DNA from: Methyloligella sp050110875
GTDB lineage: Bacteria; Pseudomonadota; Alphaproteobacteria; Rhizobiales; Methyloligellaceae
DNA length: 64,000 nucleotides
Direction of reading: 5' to 3'
NCBI GenBank assembly: GCA_050110875.1
Contig: CP188828.1
Span: forward strand, 1,798,001 to 1,862,000
The position numbers and the translations under genes are program-made. Positions 1-7,777 of the stretch are shown here, piece by piece; position 1 is the stretch's first letter; each line of letters starts with the position of its first letter. The notes beneath the pieces were generated by a model. It made no database searches. It was not told the DNA's origin and was given only the letters and a program-made list of their open reading frames with translations.

Positions 1-216
1 CCGGCAGTTATTGGTTCCGAGATCGAGCGCACCATAGATTGCGTCCGATGCGCGATCCGTCTTCGCGCCCGCAATCGCAATCGACTTGCTCTTCTCTCTC
101 TTGCCCTTGGCTGCCCGCGAATGGCCGTGCACTACAGCCGGTTCGGATGGGCAAGACACATCGTCCTGCCGCCCCGCTTTCCGAGCGTAGTCATCGGTCT
201 CGCTTTGCGCGCCCAT
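1..216 (-). CDS. Ppx/GppA family phosphatase, N-terminal fragment
   Basis: The reading frame leaves the window at position 1, so only about 72 N-terminal residues are present. The last residues visible, YGALDLGTNNCR, are the phosphate-binding strand of the actin-like ATPase fold used by exopolyphosphatase and guanosine pentaphosphate phosphohydrolase. It is preceded by roughly 58 residues of basic, low-complexity sequence, an extension common in alphaproteobacterial members. I chose the ATG at 216 because it is the only ATG in the frame before the in-frame stop at about 277; a GTG at 270 is the alternative. The family hydrolyses polyphosphate or pppGpp in the cytoplasm, and which substrate applies here cannot be told from this fragment. 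Confidence 0.85.
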   Translation of the reverse strand, partial: MGAQSETDDYARKAGRQDDVSCPSEPAVVHGHSRAAKGKREKSKSIAIAGAKTDRASDAIYGALDLGTNNCR

Positions 217-457
217 CAGGTCGCGCCGCGCTATGGCAGCCGTGCGGGCTTCGCCGCTCGGCCGTGTCACGGTCTCTTAACCTCAAGCCCATTAAGCCGC
301 CCAATATTCCCACCCTATGGTCGGCTGCTACGGGTATCCAATAGGGATAATCTAGCAAGCCACCGCAGGACGTAAAGCGGCTTTTCCGAGTGGTCTCACG
401 CAAAGCGTGTGATGGGGGCAAGTGATGGAGCAAGTGATGGGGCAAGTCGCGAGACGC

Positions 458-1063
458 TCAGGACGCCTTCTTGCGCCGCCGGTCCCAGGGATTGCTGTCC
501 AGCACCACCTTGATGCGCTCCGATGCCGGAATCGCTTCCAACTCCTCCGAAAAGGCTTCGTATTCCGCCTTGGCTTCGGCGGAAACGATACCGTGCAGAA
601 GATGGGAACGCCATTCGAGCAGACGCCTCCAACCCCGCGCATCGCCGCCTTGAGGCGGTGGCTGGACACCGACCGCAAGCAGCCGGCGCATCATGGTCTG
701 AGCGGCCTCGTTCTCCTCGAAGCCGGCCTTCACCAAAAGATCGATGATCGCGCTGACCCGGGCCAGCAGGGCATCGCTTGGCGGGTGGTTCTTGCGCCGG
801 TTCTGAGCGGAGCTTACCCCGCGGCTTTCGACGAGCGTCTTGAGATCGGCCAGCGGTTGCAGGGCATCTTCGGAGACCCCGTCCTCACGCAGATGCTCGA
901 TCACCACATCAAGGCATTTCACGCCCAAAGTGGTTGACGGCACGTCGGAGGCGAGCGCCTTCTTCACGGCCTTCAGGGCCGCTTCAAGCCGTTCCGTATC
1001 GATCGCTGTGGTCTGCACGCGTTGTTCGAGATCTCGGTTGGGAGGCGATGGCGAATGCCTCAT
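458..1063 (-). CDS. hypothetical protein, 201 aa
   Basis: I do not recognise this protein. It is a soluble, charged, helical-looking sequence with no signal peptide or membrane segment. A region around residues 100-130 is rich in Leu/Ala/Glu and could form a helical bundle. The C-terminus ends in a basic tail, DRRRKKAS. Codon use looks like that of its neighbours, and it is the only long frame in this stretch, so I believe it is real. A GGAGG run directly abuts the ATG, which is closer than a normal ribosome-binding site, so initiation may be weak. It lies upstream of, and on the same strand as, the Ppx/GppA gene, with a gap of about 240 bases in which I see nothing. Confidence 0.6.
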   Translation of the reverse strand: MRHSPSPPNRDLEQRVQTTAIDTERLEAALKAVKKALASDVPSTTLGVKCLDVVIEHLREDGVSEDALQPLADLKTLVESRGVSSAQNRRKNHPPSDALLARVSAIIDLLVKAGFEENEAAQTMMRRLLAVGVQPPPQGGDARGWRRLLEWRSHLLHGIVSAEAKAEYEAFSEELEAIPASERIKVVLDSNPWDRRRKKAS

Positions 1064-1244
1064 CCTCCGGGATTTCCGCCGATTCCAGATCGCATTCTCT
1101 CAAATGAGGGTAAACGTTTGGTAGCGGGCACCCGATGAGCCCTTGCAAACCGCCCAAACCTTTGGGTAGAAGGGCGGTTCGAAGCGGCACTGGGCATACC
1201 CCCTTGCCGGAACGGCTTTTGATCCCATCTCTCAAGGATCGTGA
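1064..1244. other. intergenic leader before tRNA-Gln, with hairpin
   Basis: This gap separates the unknown minus-strand gene from tRNA-Gln. It holds an 8-bp inverted repeat, AACCGCCC at 1148-1155 against GGGCGGTT at 1172-1179. Nested inside it is a CCCAAA/TTTGGG repeat at 1153-1166, and the two share bases and so are alternative folds. There is no T-run after either arm, so it is not a standard terminator. I see no protein gene here. The whole gene-free stretch runs on to 1394 and otherwise contains only the tRNA. Confidence 0.4.
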
Positions 1245-1318
1245 TGGGGGATCGTCTAATGGTAGGACAGCGGACTCTGACTCCGCCAGTCTAGGTTCGA
1301 ATCCTAGTCCCCCAGCCA
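1245..1318 (+). tRNA. tRNA-Gln (anticodon CUG)
   Basis: A full cloverleaf can be drawn. The 7-bp acceptor stem pairs TGGGGGA with TCCCCCA, the anticodon stem GCGGA pairs with TCCGC, and the T arm carries GGTTCGAATCC. The anticodon CTG is at 1277-1279, reading CAG codons. The CCA end is encoded in the gene. It stands alone rather than in a tRNA cluster. Confidence 0.97.
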
Positions 1319-1394
1319 TTCCTTTGCCTTCGACGCGAACACAGGCTCCATCACATCTAAGGCTTTGTCGCAAAAGGGAATTCGAGGCGATGCC

Positions 1395-2378
1395 ATGCTG
1401 CTAACCACGCGTCGCCGAATGCTGGGCCTTGCCGCTGTCATGCTCGGCGCGAGGCTCTTGCCGCCCCTGCCGGCCGCGGCCCAGGACGATCCCGAAAGCG
1501 ATCCGGCCCCCGATCAGGATATCGATGCGCCGAGCGCCGAGTCATCCGGCGACGAGACGCCTCAATGCTTCGTGACCAAGGAATTCGGCCCCTGGACCGG
1601 CAAGGCCAGCAACATCCAAGCCGGTGCGGGCATCAGCGAGGTCGAGATGACCACGCCTTGCGATTTCTTCTGGACCAGCATCGACGTCTCGGAGAATTAC
1701 GAAGCCAAGATCTCGATCGTCGGCGGGGATCCCGGCGCCACGCCTCTGGACAAGGACTTTCTTCTGCGGGATGACAACCGGCTCGTCGCCCGGGATGCCA
1801 AAGGCAAGGTCTTGCGCGACGTGAAGCTTTGCGGCGTTTGCACCGATCTGCAAGGCGACGAGGCGAGCATCGTCCTGCCTCTCGACTTCGCCCCCTACCT
1901 CCGGGAGGCCGAAACCATCGAGTTCGGTCTCCGAATGGGAGAAAAGCAGGATTGCCGCTTCACCCTGCAACTCGACCCTATGCGGCAAGCTCTGGCCTGG
2001 GCCACCCAGCAGCGCGACAAGCTCCAGGCCGAGCTCGAGGAGGGGAAATGCCAGGAGCCGCAAGGCTGCTTCCTCACCACCGCCTGCTGCGATGCACTCG
2101 GCTTGCCCGACAATTGCTTCGAGCTCGCAACGCTCCGCCGATATCGCGATCGGATCTTGGCGGCAACGCCGGAAGGCCGCGAGGCAATCGCCGATTACTA
2201 CCGACTGGCCCCGCCTCTGCTGAGCGCGCTACAAGGTCCGGAGCGGAGCTCCCGTCTTCTCGGACTTTATTGGCGTTACATCCTGCCCAGCGCGATTACT
2301 GCAAAACTTCATCTGAATGGGCTAACATTCCGGATTTATTCGAGTATGATATCTAAGCTGCAGAGGGAACTCATCTAG
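1395..2378 (+). CDS. exported CFI-box domain protein
   Basis: The protein begins with a twin-arginine-like signal, TTRRRMLGLAA, followed by a hydrophobic stretch ending in AAAQ, so export by Tat to the periplasm is likely. Near residues 225-260 it has CFLTTAC, a GLPDNCFEL segment and LRRYRD, which match the CFI-box domain found at the C-terminus of various bacterial surface or secreted proteins. This domain is Cys-rich and of unknown function. The middle part (about residues 60-190) has further cysteines, including CGVC, and looks like a beta-rich domain I do not recognise. The ATG at 1395 has GAGG seven bases upstream. An upstream ATG at 1365 would add ten residues ahead of the Tat signal and is less likely. 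Full length is 327 residues. Confidence 0.75.
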   Translation: MLLTTRRRMLGLAAVMLGARLLPPLPAAAQDDPESDPAPDQDIDAPSAESSGDETPQCFVTKEFGPWTGKASNIQAGAGISEVEMTTPCDFFWTSIDVSENYEAKISIVGGDPGATPLDKDFLLRDDNRLVARDAKGKVLRDVKLCGVCTDLQGDEASIVLPLDFAPYLREAETIEFGLRMGEKQDCRFTLQLDPMRQALAWATQQRDKLQAELEEGKCQEPQGCFLTTACCDALGLPDNCFELATLRRYRDRILAATPEGREAIADYYRLAPPLLSALQGPERSSRLLGLYWRYILPSAITAKLHLNGLTFRIYSSMISKLQRELI

Positions 2379-2508
2379 ATCTGGTTGGGGATAAAACTGT
2401 CTGTCGCGCCTTTGCCAAATTGAGGCCGATATGGTGCCCCACTCGGTCGTTACCGTGGTTGCAATCAAGCACAACTGAACATCGCTCGCGTCACCGTTGA
2501 GGGAAAAC

Positions 2509-3144
2509 ATGTCCACGAGGGGCTCCGCACCAATCGGCTTGGAAGCCAGCCAAATCCGCACGCCGACAGCCGAGGGGCCCCGCCCCCAGCAACGGAATGT
2601 CCTGCAATTCGCCCCTTACCCGCCGCAATCTGCGCCAAGCTCTCCGGTTTCTCACGCCTACGCCCCTCACGCGGCCTCGCAACCCCAGCAGACGGCCTAT
2701 AACCCGGCAGCGGCACCGAATCGGCAACCCGTTCAAGAGGAATGGGCAAACAATGCATCAGAGGCGGGTTGGACCTCTGCGGCGAATGCCTTTCCCCCGG
2801 CCGAAGCCCGGCAATATTCTCACCTGAAGCAGCCCCTAGAGCCCCTGTCGGAAAGGCTCGATCAACTCGGCGCTTCAGATGAGCTGGACCTGATGCATTC
2901 GGATATGCTCGACCGCTATGCCGAAGCCGAGGCCGAGCAGACCGAAGAGGCCGAGGCCGATTGGTATGCCAGCCGCATCGCCGGCGCACGCTCCTGGGCG
3001 AGCATGGAAAACAGTCTCGACAATCTGATCACGGATTACGAGAAGCGCCATCATCAGGCGAATATCTACGTCGCGGGCGGCATCGGCGGTGCCGTGGTGC
3101 TGACACTGATCGCCCTCTCCGCCTTCCTCACCCTGGCCGGTTAG
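2509..3144 (+). CDS. hypothetical tail-anchored membrane protein
   Basis: This is an unrecognised protein of 211 residues. The N-terminal 100 residues are rich in Pro, Gln, Ala and Ser and probably disordered. A charged, Glu-rich helical region follows (about residues 115-180), and the C-terminus is a single hydrophobic segment (about 187-209, containing GGIGGAVVLTLIALSAF). The layout is that of a C-terminally anchored inner-membrane protein with its bulk in the cytoplasm. The ATG at 2509 follows a TTGAGGGAAA ribosome-binding site; a TTG four codons upstream overlaps that site and is less likely. It converges with cysNC, leaving only three bases between their stops. Confidence 0.6.
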   Translation: MSTRGSAPIGLEASQIRTPTAEGPRPQQRNVLQFAPYPPQSAPSSPVSHAYAPHAASQPQQTAYNPAAAPNRQPVQEEWANNASEAGWTSAANAFPPAEARQYSHLKQPLEPLSERLDQLGASDELDLMHSDMLDRYAEAEAEQTEEAEADWYASRIAGARSWASMENSLDNLITDYEKRHHQANIYVAGGIGGAVVLTLIALSAFLTLAG

Positions 3145-3147
3145 CCC

Positions 3148-5067
3148 CTAGATAATCCCTCGGCGGCGCAGCTCCGCCATCAGCCTCTCCGCAAGATCTT
3201 CCGGGGTCGAATCCCGCGTGGTTAGATCGAAATCCGGCTTCTCGGGCTTTTCATAATCGGAATCGATGCCGGTGAAATTGGTGATCAGCCCGGCACGCGC
3301 CTTCTTGTAGAGACCTTTCGGATCCCGCTGCTCGCAAAGCTCCAGCGGCGTATCCACGAAGATCTCCAGGAACTCCCCTTCGTCGAATAATTCCCGCGCC
3401 ATGCGGCGCTCGGAGCGGAAGGGCGAGATGAAGGAGACCATCACGATCAGCCCGGCCTCCACGAAGAGCCGGGCAGCCTCCGCCACCCGGCGGATATTCT
3501 CCACCCGGTCGGCGTCGGAGAAGCCGAGATCCTTGTTCAGCCCGTGTCGGACATTGTCGCCGTCGAGCACGTAGGTATGCCGCCCCATAGTGTGCAGCCG
3601 CTTCTCCATCATATTGGCGATGGTCGACTTGCCCGAGCCCGACAGACCGGTGAACCAAAGCACGCACGGCTTCTGCCCTTTCAGTCCGGACCTGGCGACC
3701 TTATCGATGGAAAGCGCCTGCCATTTCAAATTGGTGGCGCGGCGGAGGCCGAATTCGATCATGCCGGCGGCGACCGTCAGATTGCTCAGCCGATCGATGA
3801 GGAGGAAGCTGCCCGTCTCCGGACTCTTAGAATAGGGATCGAAGGTGAGCGGCCTTCCGGTGCTCAAATTGCAGGTCCCGACCTCGTTCAGCTCCAGCGT
3901 CTTCCCGGCCACGTGGTCGAGATTGTCGACATTGAGCTTGTATTTCAGAGCGCTGATCGTGGCAGTGGTCTCCTGCGCGCCACATTTGATGGCGTAGGAG
4001 CGCCCAGGCAACATGGGTTCCTCGTCGAACCAGATCAGCTTGGCCGCGATCTGGTCGGCATTGGACGGCGCTTCGTCGGGCTTCGCGACGATATCGCCCC
4101 GGCTCGCATCCACCTCCTCGGCGAACACGAGCGTCACCGCATCCCCGGCTTCCGCACGCTCCATGTCGCCATCGGCCGTGACGATGCGCGCAACATGCAC
4201 GCTCTTGCCCGAAGGGTGGATGACCACCTCTTCCCCGACAGAGACCATGCCGCTGGAAACCGTGCCCGAATAGCCGCGAAAATCGAGATGCGGACGGTTG
4301 ATCCACTGCACCGTGAAGCGGAAGGGCTGCGCCTTCGGGGTCCGGCCGACCTGGACGGTCTCCAAATGCCCCATCAGGGTCGGCCCGTGATACCACTGCA
4401 TAGCGGAGCTGGGGGTGATGACGTTGTCGCCCTTCAGCGCCGAAAGCGGGATGAAAGCGACATCCTCGAAGCCGAGCGGCGCGGCGAAACTGTTGAAATC
4501 GTCGGCGATCTCGTCGAAGCGTTTCTCGTCGTAATCGATGAGATCCATCTTGTTGACGGCAACGGCGATCTTCTTGATGCCGAGCAGAGAGACGATGCAG
4601 GCATGCCGCCGCGTCTGACTCAACACACCGTTCCGCGCATCGACCAGCAGCACCGCGAAATCGCAAGTCGAGGCGCCGGTCGCCATGTTGCGGGTGTACT
4701 GCACATGGCCCGGCGTATCGGCAACGATGAACTTCCGCCGCGGCGTCGAGAAATAGCGATAGGCCACGTCGATGGTGATGCCCTGCTCGCGCTCCGCCTG
4801 AAGACCGTCCACCAGCAGCGAGAAGTCGATATCGCCGGTGCCATCGGCACCTCCGTGTCCATTCCGGCGCGCACCCTTGAGCTGGTCCTCGTAAACCTGC
4901 TGGGAGTCCACCAGCAGACGGCCGATCAGCGTGCTTTTTCCGTCGTCTACGCTGCCGCAGGTGAGAAAGCGCAAGAGCCCCCGCCCCTCCTCAGCGGCGA
5001 GCCGCGACAGCAGACGTGCCTCGGCATCCGTTTCGGCTGCGTCTCCGACCACTTTCAACTGGGTCAT
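3148..5067 (-). CDS. cysNC: bifunctional sulfate adenylyltransferase large subunit / APS kinase
   Basis: This is a fusion of CysN (GTPase subunit of ATP sulfurylase) and CysC (adenylylsulfate kinase), 639 residues, normal for the fusion. The GTPase part shows the P-loop GSVDDGKST at 38-46, DTPGH at 117-121 and NKMD at 172-175. The kinase part begins near residue 461, with P-loop GLSGSGKS at about 474-481 and the LDGDNVRHGL segment. Together with CysD it makes APS from sulfate and ATP using GTP hydrolysis, then phosphorylates APS to PAPS in the cytoplasm. I place the start at the ATG at 5067, which shares one base with the cysD stop (TGATG), meaning translational coupling. The frame stays open upstream inside cysD, but that part is not CysN-like. 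Confidence 0.97.
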   Translation of the reverse strand: MTQLKVVGDAAETDAEARLLSRLAAEEGRGLLRFLTCGSVDDGKSTLIGRLLVDSQQVYEDQLKGARRNGHGGADGTGDIDFSLLVDGLQAEREQGITIDVAYRYFSTPRRKFIVADTPGHVQYTRNMATGASTCDFAVLLVDARNGVLSQTRRHACIVSLLGIKKIAVAVNKMDLIDYDEKRFDEIADDFNSFAAPLGFEDVAFIPLSALKGDNVITPSSAMQWYHGPTLMGHLETVQVGRTPKAQPFRFTVQWINRPHLDFRGYSGTVSSGMVSVGEEVVIHPSGKSVHVARIVTADGDMERAEAGDAVTLVFAEEVDASRGDIVAKPDEAPSNADQIAAKLIWFDEEPMLPGRSYAIKCGAQETTATISALKYKLNVDNLDHVAGKTLELNEVGTCNLSTGRPLTFDPYSKSPETGSFLLIDRLSNLTVAAGMIEFGLRRATNLKWQALSIDKVARSGLKGQKPCVLWFTGLSGSGKSTIANMMEKRLHTMGRHTYVLDGDNVRHGLNKDLGFSDADRVENIRRVAEAARLFVEAGLIVMVSFISPFRSERRMARELFDEGEFLEIFVDTPLELCEQRDPKGLYKKARAGLITNFTGIDSDYEKPEKPDFDLTTRDSTPEDLAERLMAELRRRGII

Positions 5068-5975
5068 CAGAAATAGCCTTCCTGCTTCTTCTTCTCCATG
5101 GAGCCCGCCTGATCGTGATCGATCACCCGGCCCTGACGTTCGGAGGAGCGCGACTGGACGATTTCCTCGATGATTTCCGGCACGCTTGTCGCGGTCGAGT
5201 CCACGGCGCCGGTCAGCGGATAGCAACCGAGGGTGCGGAAGCGGACCATACGCATCTCGGGCGTTTCGCCCGGATTCAGTGGCAGACGATCGTCGTCCAC
5301 CATGATCAGCGTGCCGTCCCGCTCCACGATCGGCCGCTTTTTGGCGAAATAGAGCGGCACGACCGGAATGTCTTCGAGATAGATGTAGGTCCAGATGTCG
5401 AGCTCGGTCCAATTGGACAGCGGAAAGACCCGCATGCTCTCCCCCGGCGCGAGATGGGAATTCGCCAGCCGCCAGAGCTCCGGCCGCTGCCGCTTCGGAT
5501 CCCAGTTATGGGACGCGTTGCGGAAGGAATAGATACGCTCCTTCGCCCGCGACTTCTCCTCGTCGCGACGCGCCCCGCCGAACGCCGCGTTGTATGCACC
5601 CTCGCTCAAGGCCTGCTTCAAGGCCTGGGTCTTCATGATGTCCGTATAAAGCGCGCTGCCATGGGTGATCGGCGAGATCCCGTCGCGCAGGCCCTGCTGG
5701 TTCGTATGGACACGAAGATCGAGATCGAGCCGCTCGGCCTCCCGGTCCCGGAATTCGATCATCTCCCGGAACTTCCACTTCGTGTCGATATGCAGGAGCG
5801 GGAATGGCGGCTTGCTCGGATAGAACGCCTTGAGCGCCAGATGCAGCAGAACCGAAGAATCCTTGCCGATGGAGTAGAGCAGCACCGGCTTGGAAAATTC
5901 CGCCGCAGTCTCCCGCATGATGTGGATGCTCTCCGCCTCGAGCTGGCGAAGATATGTGGACAGCGATTGCTTCAA
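5067..5975 (-). CDS. cysD: sulfate adenylyltransferase subunit 2
   Basis: CysD is the catalytic small subunit of ATP sulfurylase, an ATP-pyrophosphatase of the PAPS reductase superfamily. The 302-residue length is typical. The nucleotide-binding loop SIGKDS is at 35-40, and later segments such as AFGGARRDEEKSRAKER and RVFPLSNWTELDIW are characteristic of the family. It is the first gene of the cysD-cysNC pair, which activates sulfate for assimilation or sulfation. No cysH, cysI or sulfate transporter lies nearby, so reduction genes must be elsewhere. I see no recognisable riboswitch in the short upstream gap (5976-6060). Confidence 0.97.
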   Translation of the reverse strand: MKQSLSTYLRQLEAESIHIMRETAAEFSKPVLLYSIGKDSSVLLHLALKAFYPSKPPFPLLHIDTKWKFREMIEFRDREAERLDLDLRVHTNQQGLRDGISPITHGSALYTDIMKTQALKQALSEGAYNAAFGGARRDEEKSRAKERIYSFRNASHNWDPKRQRPELWRLANSHLAPGESMRVFPLSNWTELDIWTYIYLEDIPVVPLYFAKKRPIVERDGTLIMVDDDRLPLNPGETPEMRMVRFRTLGCYPLTGAVDSTATSVPEIIEEIVQSRSSERQGRVIDHDQAGSMEKKKQEGYF

Positions 5976-6060
5976 AGGATCCTCGAACTATCAATCCGAA
6001 ACGCGCGGTTATAGCGCAAACCGTGTCTCTTACGCAGCGATTGGGGCAGGAGCATGCCCC

Positions 6061-7008
6061 TCAACGAAGCGGACTTTCTTTTGTTTGCCCTGACTTGCCG
6101 GCATCGGAGCCGCCGTTGAGGGCGGGCGCCCCGTCGTCCTCGCGCCGAGATTTTTCGGTTTCCGAAGAAGCTTTCTTGGACTTCTCACCCCTCTTCGGCG
6201 CCTTCTCCGTCTCCTCCTTATCGGCGCGGGCACGCATCCGATAGCGTTGGAAGCTCACCGGCAGGAGCGCCAGATAGAACAGCGATCCCACCGATAAAGT
6301 GAGGCTCGGATAGGTGAGCAGCAGAGCCACGAAAAGCGCGCCAAGCACGAAAAGCGGCAGCACGTATTCCCGCGAGATGCGCTGCCCGATCAATTTGCCG
6401 GAGAAGGTGGGCACACGGCTCACCATGAGGAGACCGATCGCGATGGTATAGAACAGGACCAGCGGCGTGAGACTCGGAAGGTGAAGCCCGAGATCCTGCA
6501 GATAGAGCGGCAGCAGCAGGATGATAGCGCCGGCCGGCGCTGGAACGCCGACGAAATAAGCGCTCTTCCAGGCGGGCTGGTTCGGATCGTCCAGCGCCGC
6601 GTTGAAGCGGGCAAGCCGCAAGGCCGCGCAGACCGCGAAGACGAGCACCGCGATCCAGCCCATGCCGCGCAGGTCTTCCAGCGCCCAGCTGAACATGATG
6701 ATCGCCGGCGCGACCCCGAAATTGACGAAATCGGCCAGGCTGTCGAGCTCCGCCCCGAAACGGGTGGACGCTTTCAAGAGCCGCGCCAGGCGGCCGTCGA
6801 TCCCGTCGAGGAAAGCGGCGAAGACGAGCGCGGCCACCGCCACGTCCCACCTGCCCTCGATGGCCATGCGGATAGCGGTCAGCCCGGCGCAAAGTCCGAG
6901 CAGCGTGAAGAAGTTCGGGACCAGCACGCGGATCGGCACCTGCCCGCGCGGAAAGACGCGCGGCCGCGGCTTGCGGTCTTCTCGCTCGGGATCGAAAGGC
7001 GGAAACAT
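6061..7008 (-). CDS. pssA: CDP-diacylglycerol--serine O-phosphatidyltransferase
   Basis: This integral membrane enzyme makes phosphatidylserine from CDP-diacylglycerol and serine, the committed step toward phosphatidylethanolamine. The CDP-alcohol phosphotransferase signature D-x2-DG-x2-AR-x8-G-x3-D-x3-D is complete at about residues 70-95 (counting from a GTG two codons upstream of the ATG used here). Several further hydrophobic helices follow. The C-terminal 50 residues are a charged Lys/Glu/Ser tail, longer than the core family. It lies directly downstream of psd, the next enzyme in the pathway, with about 30 bases between. The start is either the ATG at 7008 or the GTG at 7014; neither has a clear ribosome-binding site. 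Confidence 0.95.
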   Translation of the reverse strand: MFPPFDPEREDRKPRPRVFPRGQVPIRVLVPNFFTLLGLCAGLTAIRMAIEGRWDVAVAALVFAAFLDGIDGRLARLLKASTRFGAELDSLADFVNFGVAPAIIMFSWALEDLRGMGWIAVLVFAVCAALRLARFNAALDDPNQPAWKSAYFVGVPAPAGAIILLLPLYLQDLGLHLPSLTPLVLFYTIAIGLLMVSRVPTFSGKLIGQRISREYVLPLFVLGALFVALLLTYPSLTLSVGSLFYLALLPVSFQRYRMRARADKEETEKAPKRGEKSKKASSETEKSRREDDGAPALNGGSDAGKSGQTKESPLR

Positions 7009-7041
7009 GGTCACACGCGATACCCGCGGATTGGGAATGGA

Positions 7042-7755
7042 CTAGCTGACCCGGACTGGGCGGGGACTCTCGCCGCTCGCCAAATCCGCCAACACCGTCT
7101 CCCCGCCGATGGCCCGCTGTCCGGGCGCGACCAAGGCAAGCCCCTGGCTCGGCATGTAGACGTCGATCCGGCTGCCGAAACGGATCAGCCCGATCCGGTC
7201 GCCGGCCTCGAGCGTAGAACCCTCCTCCACGAAAGTCACGATACGGCGGGCGACCAGCCCTGCGATCAGCACCACGCCGATCCGCTGACCGGACGGCGTC
7301 TCGATCACGAGGATGCGGCGCTCGTTTTCCTCGCTCGCCTTATCCAGCTCCGCATTGAAGAAATGTCCCGGCACATAATAGCTGCGCACCACCCGGCCCG
7401 AGACGGGGCTCCGCGCGATATGCACGTCGAAGATCGAAAGAAAGATCGAGATGCGTGCCCAGCGGCCCTGGGGGAGACCGAGATCGCCCGGCGGCGTGGC
7501 CTCGTCCGCAAAGACGACCCTGCCGTCGCCCGCACTCACCACCAGACCTTCCCGCAGCGGCGTGACCCGGTCCGGATCCCGGAAGAAATAGGCGCACCAC
7601 ATGGTGGCGATGACGCCGAGCCAGCCGAGCGGCGCCGCCAGGAAGAACAGGATCAGCGTCGCGACGGCGAAGGCGAAGACGAATTTATGGCCGTCCCGAT
7701 GGATCGGGACGAACGCATTGGCGATGGTTTCGAGAATACTGTGCCGGTCGTTCAT
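7042..7755 (-). CDS. psd: phosphatidylserine decarboxylase proenzyme
   Basis: This pyruvoyl enzyme decarboxylates phosphatidylserine to phosphatidylethanolamine at the inner membrane. The short alphaproteobacterial form is recognisable by its length (237 residues) and by RFGSR at 192-196, where self-cleavage before Ser195 generates the pyruvoyl group. Two N-terminal hydrophobic segments lie at about 24-55. I chose the ATG at 7755, whose product starts MNDRHSILETI and matches family N-termini. An upstream in-frame start at 7815 would overlap the ABC transporter gene and add 20 residues unlike the family. The gene order ABC exporter, psd, pssA on one strand suggests a single transcript. Confidence 0.95.
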   Translation of the reverse strand: MNDRHSILETIANAFVPIHRDGHKFVFAFAVATLILFFLAAPLGWLGVIATMWCAYFFRDPDRVTPLREGLVVSAGDGRVVFADEATPPGDLGLPQGRWARISIFLSIFDVHIARSPVSGRVVRSYYVPGHFFNAELDKASEENERRILVIETPSGQRIGVVLIAGLVARRIVTFVEEGSTLEAGDRIGLIRFGSRIDVYMPSQGLALVAPGQRAIGGETVLADLASGESPRPVRVS

Positions 7756-7777
7756 GCCGCCCGTTGTTTCCCAGACT

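Noticed and set aside
13..375. Short plus-strand frames at the left end
   Set aside because: They overlap the Ppx/GppA N-terminus on the other strand and are Arg/Ser/Pro-rich with no recognisable domain or start signal.
984..1373. Minus-strand frame of 129 residues across tRNA-Gln
   Set aside because: It is the antisense reading of the tRNA (the GGLGFEPRL segment is a well-known false protein from tRNA genes), with no other support.
5068..5412. N-terminal extension of cysNC
   Set aside because: The extra 115 residues are a different frame of cysD, are basic and low in hydrophobic residues, and do not match CysN; the coupled ATG at 5067 explains the gene.
5976..6060. Riboswitch ahead of the sulfate activation genes
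   Set aside because: The gap is only 85 bases, with no recognisable SAM or other riboswitch core.
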